DNA of 64,000 nucleotides, taken from positions 930,001-994,000 of the forward strand of contig JAQSEB010000004.1 of the NCBI GenBank assembly GCA_030063045.1, read 5' to 3'. The stretch is from Pratylenchus scribneri. Its lineage: Eukaryota; Nematoda; Chromadorea; Rhabditida; Pratylenchidae. Both the position numbers and the translations under genes were made by a program. The notes under the pieces are model-generated. The model saw only the letters and a list, made by a program, of their open reading frames with translations, was not told the DNA's origin and ran no database searches. Each line of letters starts with the position of its first letter. Within the stretch, counting starts at the first letter, position 1. This document shows positions 12,171 to 20,749 of the stretch, piece by piece.

Positions 12171-12882
12171 TTAGCGAGGGAATTGGGAGAGAAGTGGAAT
12201 TAATGAATTGAAAATTTCTTCTAGCTGCTTGACTTCTTGAACTCCAGTAACAATTATTTTGCCTGTTGTGTATACGAGGGTGCTGGCAACTGCGCTGGTG
12301 CCATCATTGATGAAAATTTTACAACGAAGCGCCGGGAAAATTGTCGGGTCATATGTGCTTTTGAAAATCAGCCGAAATCGGACATCTTCTGCCAAAATTC
12401 CCTCCATTTTTTTGAGACGCCAAAGTTCATGAATTCGCTCAATGCCCACACGATGCTGCATTTGATGTGCTCCGACAATGTTCACAATTCGCATTCCATA
12501 AATCAGGCCATCTCTCTTTTCGAACGGGTGTTGACCTCTTCGAGCAGCCATTCTCAAATTTCTTGAAACTTTTCTCGCAGCAAATTCAGCCATTTCTAAA
12601 GCTCATTCCTTTGGGGGGTAGTAAAAAAGGAAAGGACAAACCGGGACAGGGAACACCAGTCAAAACAACTTTTCCTGATTTGAAAATCAAAGCGGCAATT
12701 ACATTGTTTTTCCCTTCAGCATTTTGGACAGGGAATCGCATGATGATTGCATGAAAACGTCGAGGACAAAATTCCAAATTCCATCCATTTCGGGCAATTG
12801 CTAGGTATTGTTGATGTGGGATTTTTTTGTGGGAACTGGTAGGGAAAAGACGAAAAACCACACTGCAATTTTCAATTTTCAT
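12171..12882 (-). CDS. TATA-binding-protein-like transcription factor, Maverick-encoded
   Basis: Two exons, 12882-12657 and 12601-12171, are separated by a 55-bp GT-AG intron and give about 218 residues, close to the length of a TBP core. The first repeat shows LAIARNGWNLEFCPRRFHAI and AALIFKSGKVVLTG, matching the TBP pattern of a Pro-Arg-Phe strand followed by I-F-x-S-G-K-x-V-x-T-G. After the intron comes AEFAARKVSRNL, like the helix that follows in TBP. The second repeat has FPALRCKIF and a degenerate STLVYTTGKIIVTG, then a closing helix. In cells TBP bends TATA-box DNA to nucleate transcription. Here both saddle repeats are divergent from canonical TBP, so this is not a recent host copy. 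It lies next to the PAZ gene on the same strand. A role in transcribing element genes is inference. Confidence 0.85.
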
Positions 12883-12997
12883 CTAAACAGTTTATCGCAT
12901 AATTGGGAAAAAAAAATAAAATGAATGTCAAGAAATTGAGAAAATATTTTAAAATGAATATTGATATTTGGGTGGTGTGTATTTGTGGAATGGACCT

Positions 12998-13843
12998 TCA
13001 CCATTTGTATTGATTCTTCTTAATTCGTCGGCTTGCAACTTGCAGGACCTCAAGGGGGAAGTACGATTGGTGCCGCCCACCACCGTATTGGATCACACAT
13101 GGGAAATATGGATGACGGAGCTTCATCCCGTGCTTGATGTAATAGTAGGCCCGTACCTGTGAAAAAAATGGATAAGAAAATCTCTTTAAGTTAAGCAAAA
13201 AAACTAACCGTCACATTCAAATAACCGCCCAAGGCTGGAACGCAACTGGCCGGAAGATTGGTCAAATCGCAGCATCGGACGATGAAATTGTGGCCGGCTG
13301 GTTTCAAATGTGAGGTTTTTAGGGCCACATTCTCCCGCAAATATGCGATGACTTCCCGCCGAGTTTCAAGCCCATTGAAAATGATTTGCAGTTCTTTCAC
13401 TGAACATCCAAATTTTTCGCAAAGATGGTCAATCAGCGGAGTCCATTGGGCTTGCTCTTCCTTGCATTTGCATTCCTTCTTCCCATCTAAAATATTATAA
13501 ACGAAAATTAATTCAATCCGAATGAAATACCCCGATTTGGCTGTCCTTTCGGGGGCACGCGATTCTCCTTTCCCTCATCCAGCTTTTCCTCTTTCTCATT
13601 CTCATCCCGTACAGTGATCAGGTCATCGTCATCGGATTCCAATATCTTCAAAATGTCTTCATGATCCGAGTCATCAGCCTCATCCATTTGAATTTCCACG
13701 TCATTTTTCTAAAAGAAATAATTCTAGAGCGAAAAAATCCCATTTACCTTTTCGGGGATTGGGGTGGAAATATCGGCCTCCTGTGAATTGTTTGAGGTGT
13801 TGTTGATCACTTGGAGCCAATCATTAGCCAGCATAAACTCCAT
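12998..13843 (-). CDS. stand-alone PAZ-domain protein (Argonaute-type PAZ, no PIWI), Maverick-encoded
   Basis: Four exons, 13843-13748, 13708-13531, 13486-13209 and 13156-12998, join in frame through GT-AG introns to about 236 residues. The N-terminal half is acidic (runs such as DEADDSDHEDILKILESDDD). The C-terminal part has LRHPYFPCV followed by GRHQSYFPLEVLQVA, the conserved end of an Argonaute PAZ domain, which holds the 2-nt 3' end of small RNAs. A strand and helix region with VKELQIIFNG and GHNFIVRCCDL precedes it, as in Argonaute linker-PAZ. A TGA stop follows shortly after, so there is no MID or PIWI domain, against a usual Argonaute length of about 900 residues. The start at 13843 was preferred over 13930 because the latter lies inside a TATA-like box. 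Its acidic head and PAZ-only layout suggest a small-RNA binding or decoy protein (inference). Confidence 0.82.
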
Positions 13844-13917
13844 TTTTGATAATGATGAAATAAAAGAAAGATTTTTTAAAAATGATGAAATGAAAGATTT
13901 CAAATAATTTCCCTCAC

Positions 13918-13925
13918 TATATATA
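13918..13925. promoter_or_regulatory. TATA-like box between divergent PAZ and ATPase genes
   Basis: TATATATA lies 31 bp upstream of the ATPase ATG (13956, +) and 75 bp upstream of the PAZ ATG (13843, -). The motif is palindromic, so it could serve both directions. Similar TATAAATAA or TATTTAAAAA motifs precede other Maverick genes. Confidence 0.5.
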
Positions 13926-13955
13926 CGCAATACCCCTTATGGGTGGGAAATAAAA

Positions 13956-14684
13956 ATGGCTTCTTCAAATCTTCTAGGTGAAGAAATTCAATCCTTCCAA
14001 TTAGGATTTCGTCATCCCTTCACTATGATTGTTTCTGGCAGTACTGGAAGTGGTAAATCCGAATGGATTCTCCGACTTTTTAAAAATTTTCGAAAATTAA
14101 TAATAGGAAATGGAGAAACGGAACCCTCTCCAATAGCTCTTATCCTTTATTGCTATGGAGAATTGAACCCAAATATTCTACAAATGCAAAGAAAGGGGAA
14201 AATAGAAGATGGGGAAATTCGACTTCTGACATATCATGGCTTTCCTAATGAGGAATTGCTGCGAACTCATGCGAAGCAGACAAATGGTCATCTATTAGTT
14301 GTGCTAGATGATCTTATGACAGGTATTGGAGGCAACAAAGAATTTTTGGACTCGCTATTCACTCGAGCCTCCCATAATTGGGGAGTAAGTGTCGTTTTGG
14401 TTACGCAGCATCTATTTACTAAAGAACTAAGAATTCCTCGGAATAATTCTCACTATATTGTTCTATTACGCAATCCGGCTGGTGCATTACAGATTCGAAA
14501 TCTGGCCGTACAATTGTTTCCCTCCAAAGTTCCCTATTTCTTAGAAGCATATTCGGATGCCATTCGTAAAAATTTTGGATATTTACTAATTGATATCCAT
14601 CCAGCAACAGTTGACTCGCTCCGTCTCAGAACAAATATATACCCGGATGATGCTCAACCTATGACCGTTTATCTGCCAAAATGA
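13956..14684 (+). CDS. A32/FtsK-HerA-type genome-packaging ATPase
   Basis: A single open frame of 242 residues. The Walker A P-loop GSTGSGKS is at residues 28-35 and a Walker B strand LLVVLDD at 113-119, followed by TGIGGNKEFLDSLFTRASHN and a VVLVTQH sensor-like strand. This is the arrangement of the packaging ATPases of Polintons, adeno-like and NCLDV viruses, which pump DNA into capsids. Length is typical (about 230-260 residues). The stop overlaps the next start by 4 bp (ATGA), pointing to a compact virus-style cluster. No frame break is seen. Confidence 0.92.
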   Translation: MASSNLLGEEIQSFQLGFRHPFTMIVSGSTGSGKSEWILRLFKNFRKLIIGNGETEPSPIALILYCYGELNPNILQMQRKGKIEDGEIRLLTYHGFPNEELLRTHAKQTNGHLLVVLDDLMTGIGGNKEFLDSLFTRASHNWGVSVVLVTQHLFTKELRIPRNNSHYIVLLRNPAGALQIRNLAVQLFPSKVPYFLEAYSDAIRKNFGYLLIDIHPATVDSLRLRTNIYPDDAQPMTVYLPK

Positions 14685-15076
14685 CCAAGAAAGCTAAAAA
14701 GCTGATTAAATTTAGTCCCCTAATAAAAGAAAACATCAATTTTTTGAAAAATATTCAGCAATGTGGAAAATCACGCCCAAAAATTAGAGCTTTACTGAAT
14801 AGCGCAACGGGTAAAGAGTTGTTATGTCTAGTTGAAACTTGTTTCAATTTGCTGAAGGGAAGTATTCCCATCCCTAAACGTTCGCTGAATTCCCTAAAAA
14901 AGCAAGCTGGAACTTTAAGAAAACTGTCCCGCTGCCGTTCAAGCAAAACAGCTAGAGCCATTTTACATAGAGGAATCCCGCAAAAAGGTGAAGGTCTCCC
15001 ACTGGTGCCAGCATTGTTGGCTAATATAATATTGCCAGTTCTTGCGGAGAAAATAATTTCAAAAACATTTGGATGA
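14681..15076 (+). CDS. small basic conserved Polinton protein, unknown function
   Basis: 131 residues, strongly basic (TKKAKKLIKF), with a helical centre containing LVETCFNLLKGSIPIPKRSL and a hydrophobic C-terminus LVPALLANIILPVLAEKI. This layout (basic repeats, an N-x-L-x-G-x-x-P-like centre and a hydrophobic tail after Gly-rich QKGEG) is seen in a small protein found near the capsid genes of many Polintons and related viruses. Its role there is unknown to me; a minor virion or membrane-active part is possible. It overlaps the ATPase stop by 4 bp. Confidence 0.72.
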   Translation: MTKKAKKLIKFSPLIKENINFLKNIQQCGKSRPKIRALLNSATGKELLCLVETCFNLLKGSIPIPKRSLNSLKKQAGTLRKLSRCRSSKTARAILHRGIPQKGEGLPLVPALLANIILPVLAEKIISKTFG

Positions 15077-15138
15077 ATGTATTCCGCCAAAAAAAACAAA
15101 TAAATAACAAAGAGTATTTAAAAATTCTATATTGAAAA

Positions 15139-15987
15139 ATGAAACATTCAAATCGTATGTTTCTTATTCCTGAAGAGCTCTATCATCATTTCCTCTCCTC
15201 CCAACAGAATCAAGATGGAAGCCCACTTGGGCATATCCATTCCAAAATGCAACATCTTGCCGCCCCCATTGACCAGAAAATGAATAGGGATGAACGCGCA
15301 ATTCGATTCGACCAAGAATATAAACGTTATAGTAAGCTACAGAAAGAACAAGAGGAAAAACCTTTGAATGTTCGTCTTCAAAATATAAAAGAAATTACCG
15401 ATTCCCTACCCCAAAAAGTAGAAAAAACTCTAAACTCCGCAATTATAGCTCCAACCAAAAAGACATATCATCGTCGTAAAACGGGAAAATTCTCAAAAAC
15501 ATTGAAAAAAAGGGGAAAGACTGAATCCGTTTCAGTTTTTGATGATAAAAATGAAGAAGAAGAAGATGAAATATATGAAGATGCCAAGAGTCAAAAAGAA
15601 GCAAGTACAAGTGGGGCCGACCCTTTTGTGGCCAGAAAAAAAAGGGCAAATGACTATGTTGCCAGAAATTTAGCATCATTAGGTCTGAACAGTCATGGGC
15701 AGGTAATGGTGAATACTGTGGGCGGAGTCCCCCAGGTTATTAAAACAAGTAATGTCTCCACCATTATTGATCATTTGGTGAACAACGAAGGAAATCGCCG
15801 TAAACCGCTACCATCTGGATACGAAAAATTTGTGGAGAGAATAAACAGGCATCCTGAATTAATAAAAATTCTAGGCCTAAAGCAACAAAGACATCAATCC
15901 GGTTCGGGAATGACCCATATCAAAAAGGCATATAAAGATGAAAGAAAACATTTTCCATTTAAATTCAAGCCTACTCTTTGGAAGTGA
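15139..15987 (+). CDS. conserved Polinton protein of unknown function, highly charged
   Basis: 282 residues. It opens with SNRMFLIPEELYHHFLS, then a charged coiled-coil-like part (DERAIRFDQEYKRYSKLQKE). A basic patch KTYHRRKTGKFSKTLKKRGK and an acidic run NEEEEDEIYED follow, and the conserved-looking tail is rich in aromatic and basic residues. A similar charged protein sits upstream of capsid genes in other Polintons. A DNA-binding or core role would fit but is not shown. A TATA-like TATTTAAAAAT lies at 15115-15125, 14 bp before the ATG. The end overlaps the integrase start (TGATG). Confidence 0.7.
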   Translation: MKHSNRMFLIPEELYHHFLSSQQNQDGSPLGHIHSKMQHLAAPIDQKMNRDERAIRFDQEYKRYSKLQKEQEEKPLNVRLQNIKEITDSLPQKVEKTLNSAIIAPTKKTYHRRKTGKFSKTLKKRGKTESVSVFDDKNEEEEDEIYEDAKSQKEASTSGADPFVARKKRANDYVARNLASLGLNSHGQVMVNTVGGVPQVIKTSNVSTIIDHLVNNEGNRRKPLPSGYEKFVERINRHPELIKILGLKQQRHQSGSGMTHIKKAYKDERKHFPFKFKPTLWK

Positions 15988-17108
15988 TGAAATCCAAAAG
16001 TCAAATTCTCGATCGCCTCTATAAAGATATAAATTCCACATCTGCATATACCTCTGTTGTTCCAATCTATCGTGAAGCGAAAAAAATTCGAAAAGATATT
16101 ACACAAAATGATGTGAAAAAATATCTGGAATCACAGCATGCTTATACCCTTCATAGAAGAGCTGTTCGCCGCTATCCCACACTTCCAACACTCGCCCCTG
16201 GTTTGCATACTGAATGGCAAGCTGATTTGGCTATTTTGGATCGACTTTCTCGCCAAAATCGGGGTTACAAATATTTGTTGGTTTGCATTGATGCCCTCTC
16301 TCGACAAATTTTTGTTGAACCGGTCAAGACAAAATCAGCACCAGACATGGTGAAAGCATTTGAAAAAATATTTTCTCGAGTAGGATATTTTCCATGGAAA
16401 ATAAAAACGGATCAGGGAAAAGAATTTATGGCAAAACAAGTTCAAGATTATTTTAGCCGAAATGAAATTCAACATTTTTGTATGTTAAACCCAAAATTCC
16501 ATGCTGGAATGGCAGAACGTGCCAATAGAACCATCAAAGAACGTCTTTATCGCCTCTTTACGGAAAGACAAACGCAAAATTGGATCGGAGTGATCCAGAA
16601 AATTGTGAACTCTATAAACCACACAATAAATCGTTCGATAGGCATGAGGCCAATGGATGTAAATTTTGAAAATGCCGAGACACTTAGACGAAAACTTGAA
16701 CAAAAAGCTATCGAAAAATTTAAAAACAAATCCGATTTGGGAAAATTCAAAGTTGGCGATAGAGTTCGAATTGAGAAACATAAACATATTTTCCAAAAAG
16801 GATATACCCCAAATTTCACCAACGAAATATTCATTATTGACCAAATAAGAGACAAAGTTCCCTATCAACCCATTACCTACAGAATTCGAGATAGGGAAGG
16901 TGAAATAATAAAAGGTAAATTTTACTCATCCGATTTCAGTCGAATTCGTAAGAAAGAAACGAATACGGAAATGCCCCTTTATGATATTGAAAAAATTTTA
17001 AAAAATCGAAAAAAAGACGATGTGGAATATTTGTTTGTTAAATGGAAGGGCTATGGCCCTGAATATAATAGCTGGATTCCGTCAAGTGAACTTTACTGGA
17101 AAGAATAA
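15978..17108 (+). CDS. retroviral-type (DDE) integrase with C-terminal chromodomain
   Basis: 376 residues from the first ATG; an ATG at 15987, overlapping the upstream stop, is an equally good start. The catalytic triad is visible: D83 in TEWQADLAILD, D145 in KTDQGKEF and E180 in HAGMAERANRT. The last two are 35 residues apart, as in the DDE (rve) family. After the core a small SH3-like part contains FKVGDRVRI. The C-terminus (about 331-376) is a chromodomain, with YDIEKIL, EYLFVKWKGYGPEYNSW and a final ELYW. Polinton integrases insert the element with 6-bp duplications, matching the flanks here. The chromodomain may read histone methylation at targets, as in chromoviruses (known for the domain, inferred here). 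No lesion is seen. Confidence 0.95.
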   Translation: MEVMKSKSQILDRLYKDINSTSAYTSVVPIYREAKKIRKDITQNDVKKYLESQHAYTLHRRAVRRYPTLPTLAPGLHTEWQADLAILDRLSRQNRGYKYLLVCIDALSRQIFVEPVKTKSAPDMVKAFEKIFSRVGYFPWKIKTDQGKEFMAKQVQDYFSRNEIQHFCMLNPKFHAGMAERANRTIKERLYRLFTERQTQNWIGVIQKIVNSINHTINRSIGMRPMDVNFENAETLRRKLEQKAIEKFKNKSDLGKFKVGDRVRIEKHKHIFQKGYTPNFTNEIFIIDQIRDKVPYQPITYRIRDREGEIIKGKFYSSDFSRIRKKETNTEMPLYDIEKILKNRKKDDVEYLFVKWKGYGPEYNSWIPSSELYWKE

Positions 17109-17153
17109 ATAGAATTTGAATTCGTAAAAATCACATCATTTTTCCACAAAAAA

Positions 17154-18287
17154 ATGACGACTTCTTCCACATCTTTCTACATTATTTTACCCTCAAATAC
17201 CAATGTTGATGGGAATAAGACAAATTCCTTTAGAGTTCGCCTCCCTCATAAACTTCAATTCAATTCTGAATGGTCAGTGGGATTGGCCGTGTTGGTTTAT
17301 CCACACACATGGCCCTCATTGGGTACTAACACTCAGCAATTTCTGAATGTTGTATGGAAAACGGGTGAAAATGTCCGAATTGAACTCCCCTCAAGTACAT
17401 TCACTAATCCTCATGAATTGACTAAGGCAATGACGAAAGCATTGCAATCTGGGAGTGAAGAGCTGGCAAAGAAAGTAAGAACCACTCAGTTCTCATTTCA
17501 TGAAGTTGTTAGAAAGGCCGAAAATCGAGCCCGAGAGGAATATGGGAAAGCAACAAAAGAAAAATCCCGAAAAAGAAAAGCTCCCTCTCTAGTTAAAGAC
17601 ATTGAGGAAGTCTCCGATTTAGAAGGTGCTCAAACTGTTCTGGAACGACAGGAAAGAGAAAGTTCCCAAATGGAGGAAGAAGAGCAGCCAACTTCCTCCG
17701 AAAGTTTACCAACTTTAGAGGAACTTTACAATCGCTATTTGAATGAGGAAATCGCACTGCTTGATGATGAAGATCGCTCAATTTTAGATCAAACTAAGCA
17801 AAAGGGCCTAGAGCCATGGATTCATGCTTATCGGCATGTAAATTTTGCTTGCCGGCTTCAATTTGATCCAACCCATAACCGTTTCACATTTCATTTGGAC
17901 CCGGGTTTTATTCAACAAGTGGAATTGAGTGAACAGCTCTCATACATTCTTGGATTTGAGGGACAAGTTTTAACGGAAACTACCGTGGCTAAATTCATGC
18001 CGGATTTAAAGGGAGGAGTTTCCTCATTTCTGGTTTATGCGCCTGGTCTGATAGAGCCAATGATGTTTGGTGATGTAACTGCTCCCATTCTCCGTGCCGT
18101 CACAATTCGAGGTGCACCCGATGAAATTGTAGAGGAACAATTCTTCGCCATTCAATACCATAAATTGCTGGTGAAGGAAATCAATGAAATTTTTATTGAA
18201 ATTCGCACCGCCAATGGTGTATTGATGCCTTTCATGTTTGGAAATTGTATATTGACTTTACATTTCCGTAAAGCTGCCTATTTTTAA
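17154..18287 (+). CDS. penton-like minor capsid protein (single jelly-roll candidate)
   Basis: 377 residues, intact. The N-terminus has FYIILPSNTNVDGNKTNSFRV followed by LPHKLQFNSEWSVGLA and VYPHTWPSLG, the pattern recognised in the Polinton minor (penton) capsid protein. A central insertion of about 100 residues is charged and low complexity (KEKSRKRKAPS, EEEEQPTSSES). The C-terminal half returns to beta-rich sequence with LGFEGQ and LLVKEINEIFIEIRT. Penton-like proteins close the capsid vertices. Assignment rests on N-terminal family resemblance; the jelly-roll fold needs a structure prediction. Confidence 0.78.
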   Translation: MTTSSTSFYIILPSNTNVDGNKTNSFRVRLPHKLQFNSEWSVGLAVLVYPHTWPSLGTNTQQFLNVVWKTGENVRIELPSSTFTNPHELTKAMTKALQSGSEELAKKVRTTQFSFHEVVRKAENRAREEYGKATKEKSRKRKAPSLVKDIEEVSDLEGAQTVLERQERESSQMEEEEQPTSSESLPTLEELYNRYLNEEIALLDDEDRSILDQTKQKGLEPWIHAYRHVNFACRLQFDPTHNRFTFHLDPGFIQQVELSEQLSYILGFEGQVLTETTVAKFMPDLKGGVSSFLVYAPGLIEPMMFGDVTAPILRAVTIRGAPDEIVEEQFFAIQYHKLLVKEINEIFIEIRTANGVLMPFMFGNCILTLHFRKAAYF

Positions 18288-18313
18288 TTTTTCATTCTCC
18301 CCTCCCCCCTAAA

Positions 18314-18775
18314 ATGGAAAGTCGACAAATAGACAAAATTCTGAAAAGAAATCCCATAACTGCTCCTTTTTATCTGGGCTGCTTTGCTTCGGATCAACTA
18401 TTGAAAATTTCTCCGGGCAAATATCCCCATTCAATGGTTGTGAATTTTGATCCTTCTGAATTCAAAGGTTCCCATTGGGTAGCCATTTTTTCAATTTCAC
18501 CTAACGATGTTGACTATTACGATTCATTGGGGCTTTGGCCTCCACTGAATTCGAATATTACGGAATATTTGGCCAAATTTAATCGAATCCGCTTTAATCC
18601 TTATGCCCTACAAGGTGAATATTCCAAATCTTGTGGCCAACATGCCATATTTTTTCTCTATGCTCGTTCAAAAGGGAAATCTTTTGAGGAAATCCTTCGC
18701 TTTCTTAAATCAGTCCGCGGTTCTGTTGACAGGTTTGTCAACAAATTTGTTGATGATAAAATATTTGCCAATTAA
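18314..18775 (+). CDS. adenain-like (C5/Ulp1 clan) cysteine protease
   Basis: 153 residues. The catalytic set of the adenovirus-protease clan is readable in order: H54 in KGSHWVAIF, D70 in YYDSLGLWP, Q100 in YALQGEYS and C107 in SKSCGQHAIFF. Polinton and adenoviral proteases mature virion precursors. Length fits a minimal adenain-type domain (about 150-200). The gene starts 26 bp after the penton-like gene, within the plus-strand capsid cluster, and no frame damage is seen. Confidence 0.93.
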   Translation: MESRQIDKILKRNPITAPFYLGCFASDQLLKISPGKYPHSMVVNFDPSEFKGSHWVAIFSISPNDVDYYDSLGLWPPLNSNITEYLAKFNRIRFNPYALQGEYSKSCGQHAIFFLYARSKGKSFEEILRFLKSVRGSVDRFVNKFVDDKIFAN

Positions 18776-18787
18776 TATAAATAAAAT
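18776..18787 (+). promoter_or_regulatory. TATA-like motif TATAAATAAAAT
   Basis: Starts at the TAA stop of the protease gene and ends 39 bp before the ATG of the small virion protein at 18827. The same TATAAATAA core occurs upstream of the membrane protein at 20709. Confidence 0.4.
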
Positions 18788-18826
18788 ACCACAATTCCCA
18801 TTCTTATACACAAAAGCCTCACAAAA

Positions 18827-19369
18827 ATGCATGTTGATTTCGATCCTCTTGAAATTGAATGGTCCATACTGACAGGTAATGAACCGCAAATCTACCAAAC
18901 CGGGGGATATGCCGTCTTTCGTGGTCTACCCTACCAGAGAGGAAGCGGTCTAGGCTCGGTATTTCGGCGCCTTTTTCGTTATCTCCTCCCTATAGGAAAA
19001 GAGATTGGGTCTGCTATAGGACGCCAGGGACTGGAGTCTGGCAGCCGCGTTCTAACTAATGTTTTAGAAGGCAAAGACCTTAAACAATCCCTTGTGGATG
19101 AAGGCAGAATGGGTTTAAAATCCCTGCTGGATAAAGCCTCTTCAAATTTGGAAAAGACACAGCAGCAGTCCGGAAAAGGAAGTCGATTTGATTTTAAAAG
19201 ATATCAAAAAGTGACAGACCCAAAAATTGGAAAATCTATACATAAACTTGCTTCCACCATGGGTCCACCAAATTTCCTTCCCCTAAAACCCCGGAAGAAA
19301 AAAGCTTCAGCTAAAAAAGCATCCACCACCAAAAAGCGATTAAGAATTGACAGTTTAGGTACATATTAG
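18827..19369 (+). CDS. small virion-associated protein candidate (Gly-rich N-terminus, basic tail)
   Basis: 180 residues. VFRGLPYQRGSGLGSVFRRL and the following FRYLLPIGKEIGSAIGRQ form a Gly-rich hydrophobic/amphipathic segment. That type is found in small proteins beside the capsid genes of many Polintons and adintovirus-like viruses. The middle is helical (LVDEGRMGLKSLLDKASSNL) and the tail is Lys-rich (RKKKASAKKASTTKKRLR), suggesting DNA contact. A pVI- or core-protein-like role is inference. The gene ends 7 bp before the capsid ATG. Confidence 0.68.
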   Translation: MHVDFDPLEIEWSILTGNEPQIYQTGGYAVFRGLPYQRGSGLGSVFRRLFRYLLPIGKEIGSAIGRQGLESGSRVLTNVLEGKDLKQSLVDEGRMGLKSLLDKASSNLEKTQQQSGKGSRFDFKRYQKVTDPKIGKSIHKLASTMGPPNFLPLKPRKKKASAKKASTTKKRLRIDSLGTY

Positions 19370-19376
19370 TCCTACA

Positions 19377-20702
19377 ATGAGCTGTCCAAAGAAAATAAGC
19401 GAAAAAAGTCCTTTGGCTATTGACACAGCACTCAGCATTTTTACTGTCCCTCCTACCAATGTGTCAATACTCCGCTTACATTATCGCGAAATTCTGCCAC
19501 TGAGTACTATTACCCAAGAATCACCATATTTATTCCGCTTATTCAGCGATAATTTGTGGACGGATTTGTCCCGAATTTACCTCTATTTGGAATTGAGGAT
19601 TCAAAAAAAATCTGGGAACAACTGGGTCCCAATTGAAGCAACCGATCTTCTCGTGGGTACCATCCAATGCATTGGACAAAGTTTTGTTCAGCAACTTAAA
19701 GTGACAATAGGAAACACTGATTTGTACGATAGCGGAACACTTTATCCCTATAAAACCTATATGACCACTGAGCTCTCATATCCAGATAATGTGAAATCTA
19801 ATTTTTTAGCCTCTTCCGGCTACTATCCACTTAAAAAACATAATGATTCAACGGACCCGGGTTTCTTGGGGATTGTGTCCCAATTTGCCTCAGGAAAAAA
19901 GGCTCAATTCCTTTCGCGTTTAGATTTTGATTTTGGAAATCAAGAATTACTCCTTCTTAACAATATGGATGTGCTGTTTAGCATATTCAGATCGAAAGAT
20001 TCTTTTTGCATTCATAAATTAGGCGGTGCAGCCGATTTGAATGAATACCGCCTCTATGTAGAGGATGTAAAAATTTATGCAAAAATGGTAGAGGTTCAAC
20101 CATCACTCAACTTATCCATCTATAAAACTTTGGAACAACAGCCAGCCACCTATTCCGTTCGTAAAACTGAAATGAAATCCTGTTTTCTGAGCGCAGGTCG
20201 AACCTCAATTGACTATAATGCGTTTAGTGCAAGTATTCCTCGACGCATAACCGTGGCTTTTGTGGAAAATGAGGCATTTAATGGCTATTCCACCAAATCC
20301 CCATTCAATTTCAAACCTTTCGATATTCGAGAAATAGCCGTACATGCTGGGGGTCAAATTTACCCAGTGGTCCCCTATAAGATGGAATTTACGAATGATT
20401 CCTACACTCGCCCCTTTTTGGACATGTATGAAGCATTGGGGGTGGCAAACTCGGAACGTTCTTTCGATATTTCCATGAAAAAATTCAAAGAAGGCTGGAC
20501 CTTTTTTGTCATCCCACTAACTTCCACTCTCGATGATTCGTGTGGGTTTGAATTGCTTAGGAGTGGAACAACCAGCATTCGGGTCCTATTCAACACAGCC
20601 ATCCCCGCTGGTGGTGTAGAAATGTTAGTCTTAGGCGAATTTGACCAAATGGTCATGATTGACTATAATCGCCATATAGTTTCCGATTCAAATCTAGCCT
20701 AG
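19377..20702 (+). CDS. major capsid protein candidate (double jelly-roll type)
   Basis: 441 residues, uninterrupted. LFSDNLWTDLSRIYLYLELR, then GTIQCIGQSFVQQLKVTIGN and YPYKTYMTTELSYPDNVKSN, match the pattern seen in Polinton capsid proteins: a beta strand pair, a surface-placed S/Q-V strand and a conserved YPY(K/R)xYxxxxLSY motif. In nematode databases such proteins are often listed only as uncharacterised. The gene ends the plus-strand capsid block. Double jelly-roll fold is inferred from family resemblance and length; a predicted structure would decide between major capsid and another beta-rich virion protein. Confidence 0.8.
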   Translation: MSCPKKISEKSPLAIDTALSIFTVPPTNVSILRLHYREILPLSTITQESPYLFRLFSDNLWTDLSRIYLYLELRIQKKSGNNWVPIEATDLLVGTIQCIGQSFVQQLKVTIGNTDLYDSGTLYPYKTYMTTELSYPDNVKSNFLASSGYYPLKKHNDSTDPGFLGIVSQFASGKKAQFLSRLDFDFGNQELLLLNNMDVLFSIFRSKDSFCIHKLGGAADLNEYRLYVEDVKIYAKMVEVQPSLNLSIYKTLEQQPATYSVRKTEMKSCFLSAGRTSIDYNAFSASIPRRITVAFVENEAFNGYSTKSPFNFKPFDIREIAVHAGGQIYPVVPYKMEFTNDSYTRPFLDMYEALGVANSERSFDISMKKFKEGWTFFVIPLTSTLDDSCGFELLRSGTTSIRVLFNTAIPAGGVEMLVLGEFDQMVMIDYNRHIVSDSNLA

Positions 20703-20708
20703 AGGGCA

Positions 20709-20717
20709 TATAAATAA
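20709..20717 (+). promoter_or_regulatory. TATA-like motif TATAAATAA
   Basis: Ends 32 bp before the ATG at 20750, a spacing typical of a TATA box plus a short leader. It matches the motif at 18776. Confidence 0.4.
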
Positions 20718-20749
20718 ACCAAAATAAAGCATCCCACCCCCTTTTTTAA

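Noticed and set aside
12171..13843. TBP-like and PAZ genes as ordinary host genes next to the element
   Set aside because: Both lie well inside the identical TIRs and target duplications, so they belong to the inserted element.
13724..13930. Upstream start for the PAZ gene at 13930
   Set aside because: It lies at the TATA-like box, and the extra residues look like translated leader; the ATG at 13843 fits better.
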